Assembly: GCF_051603425.1 (NCBI RefSeq)
Contig: NZ_CP194411.1
Coordinates: 310,001-374,000, forward strand
Direction: 5' to 3'
DNA from: Selenomonas sputigena_A
Lineage (GTDB): Bacteria > Bacillota > Negativicutes > Selenomonadales > Selenomonadaceae
DNA: 64,000 bases
The notes under the pieces are model-generated. The model was given only the letters and a program-made list of their open reading frames with translations, was not told the DNA's origin and ran no database searches. This document shows, one piece after another, positions 51,554-62,300 of this stretch. Both the position numbers and the translations under genes were made by a program. Every line of letters starts with the position of its first letter. The stretch's first letter is position 1.

Positions 51554-51935
51554 TACCGCCTTGAAAACGCTCTGCCACATAACAGCCGTGTGAGCAATAT
51601 TTCCGCTGCTCGCGCTCGTAAGCAGAAAATGCTTTGCCACAATGGATGTAGCGGATGGTTTCGCCCGTAGGCTTATTGCCTTTGGCACGATTCTGGTTCC
51701 ACCACTTCTCCCGACATTCTGCCAAGCAGAACTTCCGCTGTTTTCTCCTCGGCATCTGCACCAGAGGCTTGCCGCAAGCAAGGCACACGGCAGATGAGAA
51801 ATTGCCTGTCAACTCGTTGTTGCGACAAAAGGACTTCACCGTGTTTACGGATATGCCAACCGCCAAGGCTATTTTCTTGTAACCCAGTCCACCTCTGCGG
51901 AGCGCATGAATTCGTTGTTTTTGTTCTTCCGTCAT
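51540..51935 (-). CDS. HTH plus zinc-ribbon protein associated with serine-recombinase elements
   Basis: The 131-residue protein starts with a sigma-like helix-turn-helix ('MTEEQKQRIHALRRGGLGYK', 'KIALAVGISVNTVKSFCRRN'-like) and then has cysteine pairs 'CLACGKPLVQ' and 'CSHGCYVAERF' that look like zinc binding. Such proteins precede recombinase sets in Firmicute integrative elements and may regulate them. ATG 51935 gives the family N-terminus; the open frame runs to 52010. The cysteine 'CLAECREKWWN' motif is complete. One expected pair is replaced by 'YIHCGKAF', so the second zinc site may be weak. Confidence 0.75.
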   Translation of the reverse strand: MTEEQKQRIHALRRGGLGYKKIALAVGISVNTVKSFCRNNELTGNFSSAVCLACGKPLVQMPRRKQRKFCLAECREKWWNQNRAKGNKPTGETIRYIHCGKAFSAYEREQRKYCSHGCYVAERFQGGNANA

Positions 51936-51985
51936 AGAAAACACCTCCTGCAAGGTAGCCTTGGCAGGAGGCGAAAAAGGACGTT

Positions 51986-53926
51986 TTATTCTTTCTGATA
52001 GAACGAACACTCAAAACCGTCGGCGCGAAGCAGCAGTCCTTTCGCCCAAGGCGGGGTTGTCGCCATCTGCTCGCACACAGCAGAGAGCGAGGCGCATTCG
52101 TCGCATTCGATGACGAGTTCATCGTGGATGTGAGCGACAATATCCATGTGCTTCAACGTCTGCATGGCATAGCAAAGGATGTCACGGCTGATGGCCTGTG
52201 TGATATTTTCCACGAGCTTCGGTCCGTACGATTCTATCCGTACCCACTTCTTTGCCGTGTTCAATCCCATGTAAGTGATGGATTCGCCGCCGAACTTGTT
52301 CTCGCCGATGCGCGGCTTTGCATAGGCAAGCCGTCTGCCGCTCGGAAGTTCGATGAACATCATGCCGCTTTGGCAGATGAATCGGATACCATGTGTGACC
52401 TTTGTGTTTCGCTCCTTGATGCAGTCTTTTGCGGCGCGATCGACCGCCCACCAGAAATCCACGATGTGCGGATTTGCCGCACGCCAAGCATCCACGAGAG
52501 GCTTCAGCTCATCTTCCTTCATGCCGGATTCCAATGCGCCGAATGCCTTGAGCGCACCGACGGAGCCGCCATAACCGGAGGCCAATTCTGCCTGCTTCCC
52601 CTTCTGCCGTAGATGCCCGTTCTCACCGCGCTTCACCACATTACAATGGAACATTCTGCCCGCCGTGGCACAGTAGATATCACCATCATTTGCAAATACG
52701 TCCATGCGCCATCGTTCCTTCGCAAGCCATGACAGCACCCTTGCTTCAATGGCAGAGAAGTCCACGACGATGAATTTCCTGCCCGCCTTGGGGATAAAGG
52801 CAGTACGGATCAGCTGCGACAAAACATCGGGAACAGAGTCGTAGAGCATTTCCAATGCCGGATAATTGCCTTGCTGCACGAGGGCACGGGCATACTCCAA
52901 GTCTGTGAGGTGATTCTGCGGCAGGTTTTGCAACTGGACGATGCGTCCTGCAAATCTTCCTGTACGATTCGCGCCGTAGAACTGGAACATGCCCCGTGCG
53001 CGACTGTCCGCACAGGCGGCATTTCTCATCGCCTGATATTTCTTCACGGAGGATTTCGCCAGCTGTCTCCGAAGGCTCAAGACTTCCTTCAGCGGCTCGG
53101 AAACCGTCTCCATAAGCGAAACCACAGACTTTTTGTCGAGCGAATCCATCTCTGCGCCACGCTCTTTGAGCCATGCCTTCATCTGCGCCACGCTGTTCGG
53201 ATTTTCAAGCCCGGTCAGAGCTTTCAGCCGATCTGTCAGCTGCGCCTTGGCCATCTCATCCATCTTGACGGCGTTCTCCACTAGAGACATGTCGAGCCGT
53301 ATCCCACGGTCATTGATTTTCTGGTCGAGCACATATTCATCCCATATTGACTGCGGCACAGGGTATTTGGATAGTCGCTGTTGGATTGCCATTTCCACTT
53401 CCACGTCACGGCGATTGTAGAATTTGAACAGTTCCCACTTGTCGCCCACAGGTTCATGAAACGGCCGCACGGAAAAATGGCGAATGAGCGTCTTGCCCTC
53501 GGTCATTTTCTGTTCTTCCAAACCCAACACACTGCCGACGGCGGCAAGCGAGAGCGGCAAACCCATATAGGCAGACCAGACCATTGTGCATCGCCAGCTC
53601 ATTTCCTCATCCCAACCCGCATCGAGCGCGAAGCGGTTGTCCGCGAGGATGTACGCTTTCTTCTGCGCTTCCGTCAGATGCTCGGCAAAGACGCAAGGCA
53701 CGCTCTCCATGCCCTCCGCCTTGGCAGCGGCGACGCACCCGTGACCTGCAAGGATGCCGTAGTCCTTGTCAATAATAACGGGATTGATGAAGCCGAACTC
53801 GCGCAGACTGCCGCGCAGCTTGTTGATCTGCTCCTGCGAATGCGTCCGTGCGTTATTAGCATAAGGCACGAGCTTATCTATGGGGACGAGCTTCATTTCG
53901 CTTGTGGTTTTGTCCAAATTTTTCAC
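51986..53926 (-). pseudogene. ParB-type domain fused in frame to a phage family-A DNA polymerase (deletion product)
   Basis: GTG 53926 overlaps the terminase stop as GTGA. The first 115 residues are a ParB/Srx-type domain ('MKLVPIDKLVPYANNARTHS', 'GFINPVIIDKDYGILAGHG', 'AYILADNRFALDAGWDE') as found at the start of phage DNA methyltransferases. At about 53595 the frame passes directly into the middle of a DNA polymerase I-like protein of mobile elements: palm motif A 'KFIVVDFSAIEARVLSW', motif B 'RQKGKQAELASGYGG', motif C 'IVAHIHDELVIECD'. The methyltransferase body and the polymerase exonuclease are missing, so a multi-gene deletion fused the ends. The 646-residue frame is open and polymerase motifs are intact. 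Confidence 0.82.
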
Positions 53927-54492
53927 CTCACATTTTTCCTCGATCGGAGCAACTGCTCCATTCGGTCTTCCTGCGGCGAGCCGCTGAACGTCGTCGTGCA
54001 GTTCTGCTTCACGATGTCGAAAATCTCGTACCAGAGCAAGTTGGACTGTTTCTGGAATGCCTGCCCCATCTGAACGAAGGGGCTTGCAATCGCACCGCCT
54101 GCCGTCGGATGCTTGCCGATGAGCCCATATTGGCTCACAGCTTCCTCGCATTGGATGAAACGGGCGAAGGCCTGCGCGTAACTTTCGAGGAGTCGTGGAT
54201 TCACCAGACGCTCACAGCCGCGCTCCTTGAGCCACAGCCACGTTTCGCGGAAAATCTCATCTGCACCGAGCGGCTTGCCGTTACGTTGGCGTGCCGAAAG
54301 GTACTCACTCGGATTCGACATATCTGCACCGAAAAGCTCTGCGGCATCTGCAAGGTCTGCGCCGTCCAATTCCGTCATGGGGAACTCCATGATGTTCACC
54401 GCCCTGCCGCCTGCGATCTTGTCTGCCAATGCGTCGGGCTTGTCTCCCGCACGGATGCGTCTGCCTCCGCGATGCGTGCCGTCCTTCGCCAT
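53923..54492 (-). CDS. P27-type phage terminase small subunit
   Basis: The 189-residue protein has the P27 pattern: 'GDKPDALADKIAGGRAVNIM' near the start, 'LGADEIFRETWLWLKERGCE' near 75-94, 'LLESYAQAFARFIQCEEAV' near 101-119 and 'PFVQMGQAFQKQSNLLWYEI' near 139-158. It binds the packaging site of phage DNA. The large subunit, portal and capsid genes are absent, so packaging is not possible from this locus. It is coupled to the ParB-polymerase fusion. Confidence 0.88.
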   Translation of the reverse strand: MAKDGTHRGGRRIRAGDKPDALADKIAGGRAVNIMEFPMTELDGADLADAAELFGADMSNPSEYLSARQRNGKPLGADEIFRETWLWLKERGCERLVNPRLLESYAQAFARFIQCEEAVSQYGLIGKHPTAGGAIASPFVQMGQAFQKQSNLLWYEIFDIVKQNCTTTFSGSPQEDRMEQLLRSRKNVR

Positions 54493-54508
54493 CGTTTCAC
54501 CTCGTTTC

Positions 54509-54677
54509 TTTAGGAATCACTGATAAATTTAGCCACCCATCTTCACACATCTGCACCGCCCTCTCGTCGTCGACAAATCCTCGACGTAGCACCGCTACGC
54601 CTGCGGTTTGTCTCCTAGATAGGAACAGCGCATCTGTGCAAATCTGGGCGACCTCATTTTATCAGCGCTTCCTTTAA
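54509..54677. mobile_element. MITE-like element, about 169 bp
   Basis: The segment starts TTTAGGAATCACTGATAAA and ends with the inverted TAAAGGAAGCGCTGATAAA (13 of 16 core bases shared between the ends). Inside is a palindromic centre (GACAAA...CGTAGC-acc-GCTACG...TTTGTC). It has no coding capacity. Its two ends occur alone at 31508 and 38670. It fills most of the 350-base gap between the terminase and dinJ genes; the remaining 165 bases hold the dinJ upstream region. Confidence 0.65.
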
Positions 54678-54842
54678 TACCCCGTTTGAACCGTTCTTTT
54701 TTTGCGCGTGACCCATCGCCAGTCCAGCAATGGCGCGCTTTTGGAGATTTTACCGCCCCTTCCCAGTCATGAGCAAGAATTTTGCTTTACATCGTAAACC
54801 AAACAAGCTATACTATTTCTAAAAGAAAGGAGTGTGATCACC

Positions 54843-55115
54843 ATGTCAACTGTCCCTACTCAAATAAGAATTGACCGAGATATAAAGGAACAGGCCGGGG
54901 TTTTGTTTTCCGGGTTGGGCTTGGATATGTCCGGTGCCGTTAACATGTTTCTGCATCAGTGCGTTCTTCGTGGAGGCATCCCTTTTTCTGTCGAAATGCC
55001 CCATTATAAGCAAAGCACTTTGGCCGCTATGGGAGAAGCAAGAAAAATATCCCGCGACCCGAACGTCCCCAGCTACGACAATATGGATGAGCTAAAGAGG
55101 GCCTTGGAAGAATGA
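54843..55115 (+). CDS. DinJ/RelB-family antitoxin
   Basis: From ATG 54843 (AAGGAG 10 bases upstream) the 90-residue product has a ribbon-helix-helix start ('TQIRIDRDIKEQAGVLFSGL', 'LDMSGAVNMFLHQCVLRGG') and an acidic C-terminal toxin-binding helix ('SYDNMDELKRALEE'). DinJ neutralises YafQ and represses the operon. The stop overlaps the start of a truncated yafQ as ATGA. With the toxin gone, the antitoxin is an orphan. Confidence 0.9.
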   Translation: MSTVPTQIRIDRDIKEQAGVLFSGLGLDMSGAVNMFLHQCVLRGGIPFSVEMPHYKQSTLAAMGEARKISRDPNVPSYDNMDELKRALEE

Positions 55116-55228
55116 CTTATCGCATCAAATTCACCAGCGCCTATAAGAAAAGTTACAAGCGTGCAAAAAAACGCGGCTTTTTCAAAATTTTTTCTACATC
55201 TTCCAAGGCAAAAAGGCTCCCGCTTTGA
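55112..55228 (+). pseudogene. Truncated YafQ/RelE-type toxin
   Basis: ATG 55112 starts 'TYRIKFTSAYKKSYKRAKKR', the conserved beginning of YafQ toxins, but after 21 or 22 codons the frame runs into the Rpn terminator cassette (identity with the cassette begins about 55207) and stops at 55228 after 38 codons. The catalytic histidines of YafQ lie further on and are lost. A Rpn-cassette recombination is the likely cause. Confidence 0.85.
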
Positions 55229-55546
55229 TCGGCGGGAGCCTTTTATTTGTCCGCATGATGAATTTCAGAACTACTGCAAAAATCAAAGCAGTGCCTTGTA
55301 CCGTCCCTGCTCCGACTTCGGGATGGCCAATGCATCCATCGCCTTCTCAGCCGTCCATTCCAGATTCTTCATGAGATTGCGTATGGAAAAGAGGCGTTCG
55401 CTTTCCCTGCCTTCTTCCCTGCCTTCTTCTCTGCCTTCTTCTCTGCCGATTGCCTTTGCCTCACTCGTAAGAGCTTCCATGGTCATACCCATACTCGCAA
55501 CTCCTTTCTCCTCCTGCTTAAAATATCTTGTTCGCTCCGCCAATAT
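55207..55546 (-). repeat. Rpn terminator cassette (copy 2)
   Basis: This 340-base stretch matches 36154-36479 closely: terminator hairpin, about 35 bases of spacer and the last 85 codons of an Rpn gene. The left edges of both copies lie just outside the hairpin. In copy 1 the flagellin precedes it, here the broken yafQ. It is a mobile or recombinogenic gene-end module. Confidence 0.85.
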
Positions 55547-56140
55547 GTCATAGTACATAGCCTCCGGATCACTGCAGCGGAAATCATGCATCAGCTTCCC
55601 CAGCGGCGTATCTTCCTCTATGATCGAGCTGTTGACATAAAGAATATGCGTGCCATCCCCAAAAGCCCTATTGCTTCCTTTTATTGTCCGCTCAATCTCA
55701 TAGAGCGGTTTTCCGTCGCCAAGGACATCCGTTTCTGTAATGAAGATGACATACGACTCCGGCAGATCCTCATAGGAATCACCGGCAGGCAAGGCATTGG
55801 CGTCCATAAGGCTGCTGTTATATCTCGCACGCCGTGCCGAGGCGCCTTTTTCCGCACGTTGGATTTCCACGTCGAACTCTTGTCCGTCGGCAAAAGCATG
55901 AATATCCAACCGAACCCCCCTCCCCTGTAAATTCTTCATCGTATCCTGCGTGACAACCTTTTCTGCCTTAAGACGAGGATTATTCAAGATAATTTGCAAA
56001 ACTAAATCAACACACGCAAGACTATCCTGAAAGACAACCGTCATAAAGATATCATCCAATAAACAGAGATTTTCCAATACGGTCAAAAATTTCTTTCTTC
56101 GTTCCTCTTTCCCGTTCTCTTTCATAACGTCCGCTCCCAT
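55283..56140 (-). CDS. Rpn-family PD-(D/E)XK nuclease/transposase-like protein
   Basis: From ATG 56140 (GAAGGG upstream; 56125 is an alternative) the product is 285 residues, the usual Rpn size. The N-terminal catalytic part reads 'DIFMTVVFQDSLACVDLVLQ', 'GVRLDIHAFADGQEFDVEIQ' (the D-x15-ExQ pattern of the PDDEXK_2 family, with D and E present), and 'ESYVIFITETDVLGDG'. The C-terminus has three EEGR steps then a helical end. Rpn proteins cause DNA cuts and promote RecA-independent recombination; many occur in multiple copies per genome. The bases used here are like the host's. Confidence 0.88.
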   Translation of the reverse strand: MGADVMKENGKEERRKKFLTVLENLCLLDDIFMTVVFQDSLACVDLVLQIILNNPRLKAEKVVTQDTMKNLQGRGVRLDIHAFADGQEFDVEIQRAEKGASARRARYNSSLMDANALPAGDSYEDLPESYVIFITETDVLGDGKPLYEIERTIKGSNRAFGDGTHILYVNSSIIEEDTPLGKLMHDFRCSDPEAMYYDILAERTRYFKQEEKGVASMGMTMEALTSEAKAIGREEGREEGREEGRESERLFSIRNLMKNLEWTAEKAMDALAIPKSEQGRYKALL

Positions 56141-56237
56141 ATCCTTGCCCTTCTTTTCACCTATATTATACAACAAAAAAACACCCTTGCGACAAAAATC
56201 GGCGAGGGCTGTCAAACGGCCTGCCGAAACAAACGGC

Positions 56238-56275
56238 AAAAAGGCTCCCGCTTTGATCGGCGGGAGCCTTTTTTT
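56238..56275. terminator. Terminator (GGCTCCCG cassette, copy 3) after the YDG adhesin
   Basis: AAAAAGGCTCCCG and CGGGAGCCTTTTT (10-base loop) form the same hairpin as at 36156 and 55210. It ends the minus-strand adhesin transcript and could stop plus-strand reading too. Identity with copy 2 does not continue past the hairpin. Confidence 0.8.
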
Positions 56276-56310
56276 AGCTTTCTCTGTATTCTTATTTCAC
56301 CGTTTGCAGG

Positions 56311-59300
56311 TTATGCTAGGCCGCGGATATCATCCGCATCGATGGTCGGATTGAAGCCCATGCCGGTGAAGTTTCCAACGCCTGCAAGGTTGATGCCCTT
56401 GCCGCTGTATTCAACAGAAGCGTCGGCTTCGCGGTAGTACTTCATATCCTCATCGTCGTCATAGGACGCACGCGTATAGGCAATATCGTCGGGGCGGAAC
56501 CTGCGGTCGACACCGTCATCTCCCATCGGAGCGACAGCGAGAGTACCGGGAACCTCATCGAGGATGAAGTTATCCCCGTAGTTTCCTGCTGCCAATGTGC
56601 GGCTGCCGGCATTCATGTACCAGCCATGAATATCATAGCGACCCGGAACCATGTAATCCACATCGCCTGCAGGTCCGTAGGAGAATCTTCCGTCGTTGAG
56701 ACGGTTAATCTCGTCGTCGAGTTCATCAGGCCGCGCAGCGCCAGGGTTGACGCCGTCTTTGATGCGACCCGTGAAGTTTGCCGCACCGCGGCCCGCCGTG
56801 ACGAGCTTGGAGTCAGAAACAACTTGCAGATGGCGGCGGTCGATCGTGCCCTCGCCCGTGACCGTGTTGCCATAGGTGGATGTACCGCTGTTCGCGAACT
56901 CGTAGTTTTTCATGACATCAGCATCCGACTTAAAGGTATATGTCACATTCTTGCCGGTGCCGGCATCCTTATCATTATAGCTTCCCGTCAGGGCGCCTTC
57001 GAGCGCTTTCTTATCCTTATCAATAAGAGCCGGCCCAACTCCATCATAATGGTTGAATGTCAGCTTGTTCCATGCGTCGTTGACCTTTGTCGTAGCGTCG
57101 TATGTCTTCCGGGCTTTTGCCGCAGTGACGTCGACCTTGCGTTTCGTGATCGCGGCCGTATCCGTCGTGATGCTCACCTTGTAGACGCCGTTCGCATCGG
57201 GCAGAGACGAGGCCGTCACATGATCCCCCTTGAACGTATAGTTTCCGTCCGTCCAGTTGAGCTTATACTCCACTCTCTTGTTCGGCCCGGCGTTCTCATC
57301 ATCCATATACTTTGCACTCTCCTGATTCAAGGTCGGCAGAGTCAACGTATTGTATACGGGGTTGTGGTCTGTTTTGTCGATATTGTCCGTGAAGAAGTTG
57401 CCTGCAGCGTTGTCCTTGACCACTGTCGTGCCGTCGTATTCCTTCGTGACATTGGGATTCTTGAGGCTGAGATCGATCTCACGCGGCGTGATCTTTGCCT
57501 GCTTCGGATCCTTGTAACCATCCTTCGCCTCGGCTACGATGTAGTTGTTGCTCGCCGTACCGCCGAGGGTGAATCCTTTGTAGACGACATCCTTGTTGAT
57601 GACATTGCCGCTTGCGTCTCGCTCTACATCCTTCGAGCCGTACTTGCCCGTCGGTGAAGCGAAGTGCCCCTCAGCTTCGTCGTTTGCGAGATTAACTCTT
57701 CCCGCATCCGGTGCGAGTATGCCGGTATCGCCCGAGACCGCATCTTCCAGCTTAAACTTGCGCTTAAACAGCGTGCCGTCAGCGTTGCGCACATAATCGT
57801 CACCGTCGAACATCTTATCGACAGGCTCTTTCGTATCGTCCGCCACCACATGAACCATGCGGCGCATGATGTCGCCCTTGCCGACGACCGTATTTCCTCC
57901 CGTCGAGAACTCGTAGTTCCCCGTCTCGACCGCCGGATTCACAGCCGTGCTCTGCAGGTTGATCTGATACTTGACTCGCTTGCCGTTTACCGTCTCGCCC
58001 GGATCTGCCGAAGCATCGGCATTCTCCGTAACGCCGTCCGCCGCGAGGAACTTCGATCCCGTAGCGTCGACTTCGACCGTCACCTTGTCCTTTGCCATCA
58101 TCGTACGCGTCTCTTCGTCCGCGACGAGATCGGCCTGCGTCCAGCCGGCGACAGCCCCTGCGGGAATATTCACCGTGGCGTCGTACGTCTTGGAAATATA
58201 CGGTGCCGCCACCTCGACCTTCTTCGGCGTGATCATCGCCGCCGTATTGTTCGGCGTCTCCGAGCCCGGGTCCTTCAGGTGAACTTGCGTGCCGTCGCCG
58301 AAGGCGGTGGCAAGCGCGGAGTAGTCATAGTCGACATTCTGATTGTTTTTCACAAGCTCTTTGAGGGACTTCAGGCCCTTGAGCGTGTAGATCATATCTT
58401 TGTCCGTCGTCACGCCGTCGCTGTTCTTGACGTTCTTGTCGTCATAGTGCGGGCGGAGCTCTTTGGCATCTGCCTTGTCCTCGCCGTACATCGTGTAGTC
58501 GAGCGTGATTTGCTCTCCGGTGCTGAGGCCGAGTATGAGATCGAGCTTGCGCTTGAAATCGTCCTTGTTTTCGGCGTTCATGGTCTTTCCGCCAATCATC
58601 GCCTCCGTCGTGCCGTCGTAGGTCTTGCTGAAGGAAGACCCTCTCCAGATTCTGCGCACATCGTTTGCCGTGACGGCAAGCGGCGTGATCTTTCCGGTGC
58701 CGAAGACTTCCTGCTCCTGAACGAAATAGTTCTTCGCTGCATTGTTTCTGGTCTTCAAATCATTGAAGGCCGGCTGCAGATTCCTGTACTGCACGTCGCG
58801 GTCAAGGACCGTGCCGTCAGCATCACGGTTTACATGAGGATTCTGCGTGAAGGAGCCGTTTTCATTTTTCGTGCCGTAATAGGCGCGAACGGCATTATTG
58901 TTGTGCGCCGTATCAAAGGACGTGTTGTCAAACTGGACGTTCTCGCCGTTCGTCTGACCGACGAGGTAGAGATGGCTCTGCGCCGTCGCGTCCGTGACAT
59001 TGGCATTTTGGTCGTAGACCTTGTTTGCCCCCGGCGTCACTACGGCAGTCAGCTTCTTGCGCCAGATGTCGCCCGTGCCGACTACGCGATCCTTCTTGCC
59101 GGTACCCGCATCCAACTCGGTGATGTCCGTTCCGCTGCTATTGACAAACGTATAGTTCTCATTTGGGTCGGTGACCGTCGTATCGCCTTTGAGGCGCACG
59201 GTGTAGGCGACCTTCTTGTAGCCCGAGGCATCGCGGCCCGTGAGGCTGCGGTTCGCATCGGCCGCGTCGCCCGGATTGGTATCCTCGTAGTGCGCGTTGA

Positions 59301-62300
59301 CGTTCGCCACATCGAGCACAGCACCGTCGCTTTCAACGAGGCCATGCTCCATCAGAAGTTCGCCGTTATCATTGCGCGCGGCCTTTTCCAAGACGAGCGT
59401 CTTGGTCACATCAGCAAAGACGTTGGCATGTTCCGTACCATCCGCATCGTAATGACCATCGCGCACGGCGTTTGTACCATCGTAGATCTTCTCCACATGG
59501 TTGACCGTCAAGAGGACATTGCGCTTCTTGATCTCGCCTAGCGCCTTGCCGGACGGATCCCTGTCATAGTCGCGCGTATAGTGGCGCGTCGTCGTGCCGT
59601 CGGCAGCCGTTTCCGTCGTGACGCCGGTCAAATTCGCGAGGTTGAAGTTCTTGTCATCAAGCGTGAACTTGAAGGTCACGTCCTTCTCACCGGCTGCGTT
59701 CTTGCCGCTGCCAGGGCGTCCGACCGTATCCTTGTAGCTCGCGCTGTCGACCTTCTGCGTCATCGCGACCCGCTTCGTCGTGCCGCCTTCCGTATACTCT
59801 ACATAGACGGAGTTCACAAATCGAGCGGCGTCGCCGTTGACCTTCGCCGTGCCGTCATAGACCTTGGAGATCGGCGCTCCAGTGAAGCCAACCTTGAGAT
59901 TGGCATCGCCGTCGATCACGCGCTTCGTGATCCTGCCGTCGCCATGGAAGCTGTAATTGCCGTTCGCATCCGGCGTGAGGTCGTTTCCGTCATAGGAAAG
60001 CGTATAGTTGCTCGCCCCCGTACCCGAAAGGCGGACATTGCTGTAGTCAACGCCCTTGTCGTTGACATTTTCATCGAGGTACGTGCCCGCATAGCCCGTC
60101 TGAATGCCGATGCCCGTGGGCGCTCCCGTAAGAGTGAGCAATGTGCCCAGATTCTTGACCGTCCGCGTGCCGTCATACTGCTTGTCGGCATAGGCTGCAT
60201 TGAGCATGAGGGCGGCCTTGTCGATGATGTTCGTATACGTCGAGAGCGTCGTGACCTCGACCGTCGGGCGATTCGCATCGTAGATGACATAGTTGTCCCT
60301 GAAGTTATGGCCGTTTCCATCATCGCCGCCGATGGCGAGCGTGTAATCCACCTGCTTGTTCGTTCCGGCGTCCGACGTCAAATAAGCCGCCGTGGTGTCG
60401 TTGGTGCCGTAGCCCGTGACCATGCCCGTCGTCGCCGCTTCCGCTGCATTGCTGCTCTTGCCGAAGGTGACGTAGGCATCGCCCGTCGCCGGCACTGCGC
60501 CGTTGATCTTTACATCCCGCGTCCCGTCGTACTTCTTCCGCACATCCTGGTTGACCCTGGCATAGACCTTGCGCTTTTCGATGTCGCCCGTCGCCGTCAG
60601 CGTCTTCGTGTTCGCTCCGGCAGCATCGAAGGCATAGTTGACCGCATCCGTGCCGGAAAGTGTCGACGTATAGGTGATCACGCGGCTGTTCGTAGCGGCA
60701 GCTCCCGGATTGACGCTCGCATTCGCATCGTCATAAAGGGCGGTCTTGCCGTACTCAAGGCTGTCACCGTCGAGCTTACCCGCGATCTTGAGATTTTCCT
60801 TGTCCGCATCCTTCGTGCCGTCGTAGACCTTGCGCAGATTCGTCGGCTGATCGAGCGTCGCCGTCAGAAGCTTCTTCGTGATGTCGCCCGTCGTGTAGCG
60901 GTCGTACGTCTTGTCCGCGAGCATGTGGTTGCCCTGCGCGTCCGGCGTATAAATCGAATTGTCGAACTCGAGGTTCTGCAGCATCTCATCCTTGAACTTG
61001 ACGTTGAAGAGAACCTTCTTGCCCGTTGCCGCATCCTTCGCGCGGCTGCCACCGCCTGCCTGGTATTCCGCCTTCGTCACCTTGTCGATATCATTGTTGA
61101 GGTCGATCAGCCTTGAGCCGTCCGCCTTCTTGATATAAATATCGTTGATATAGGTGCGCCACGTCGCCTCATTGTCCGTGCCGCCGACATTGGCGTTTCT
61201 GTCATATTCCTTCGTAATCGAATTGAACGCAAAAACAAGGTTCTGGTTCGTGACCCTGAGCGGCGTGATCGCACCGTCGCCCGTCATCGTGAAGTAGCCT
61301 GCCGCCACATCGGAGGCAAGCGCCGCACCGCTGGCGTCAGTGAGGTAATAGTTGCCTGCATCCGCGCCCGTGAGCTGGAGATGCTTGTAGGTGACGTTGT
61401 TCTTCGCTGTCGCCGCATTCGTGACGTTCGGCGAATTGTACGTGAGCGTGTAGGCGTTCGCAGGCGGGATGGCTCCTGCCGGATAGGGGTTCAGCGAAAC
61501 ATCGTCCTGCTGCCCGTTCTCATCCGTCAGGCCGTTGTCCAAGAGCAGCCTGCCGTCGCCGTCCTCGACCGTCACTCCGCCGTCATAGCTCTTCGAAACG
61601 GGAGAGCCGGGATCCTGGCGCACGGTGAGCGCCGCTTTCTTGATCGTGTTCGTATTCGTCGAGATGATATAGTTGTTCGAAGCGTCGGGATTGACGGCAG
61701 CCCCTGTACGTGCATCGAAGAATTCATAGTTCGAAGCATAGGTCGGATCGATCTTCAGCGTGTAGTTGACCGTCTTCGTGCCTTCGCCGTAGTTCTTATC
61801 GGCGTACTTCGCTGTTGAGACGTTCGTGCCGTACTTCGTGCCATTGATCTCGACCAGGCCTGCGTCCTGTACGATCGTACCGTCTGAGCGCTTGTTCCCC
61901 AGTTTCAGCAGGCCGTCTCCCGTCAGCACGGACTTATCCGCACCGAGGACAGTCGTCGCCGCATCGTACGTCTTCGACACATTGCCGTTCGTAAGCGCAT
62001 AGACAGGACGCTTCGTGATCGTGCCGACGCCGAGCGTGCGCGTGACGGTGTTGTTCGCACTGTCGTAGCTGTAGCCTGCAGCCTGTCCCGCCGCATTGTT
62101 GAGGTCGGCGAAGCTGTAGTTCTTCAGAAGGCCGCTGGCAAGCTTGAGCGTATAGGTGACATTGCCCGTGCCCTGATTTGCCGTCACATTCGGATCGGCA
62201 TACTCAGCCTTGACCAGGGTGTAGCCGTTGCCTGGCGTGAATTGCTTTTTGCCGACCGTGCCGCCGAGATCGACAGAAACCTCATCAATGTATCCGTCCG

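Noticed and set aside
57664..61116. Long plus-strand frames of 625 and 511 codons opposite the YDG adhesin
   Set aside because: They mirror the repetitive adhesin codons (VDH, RRI patterns) and have no independent domain.
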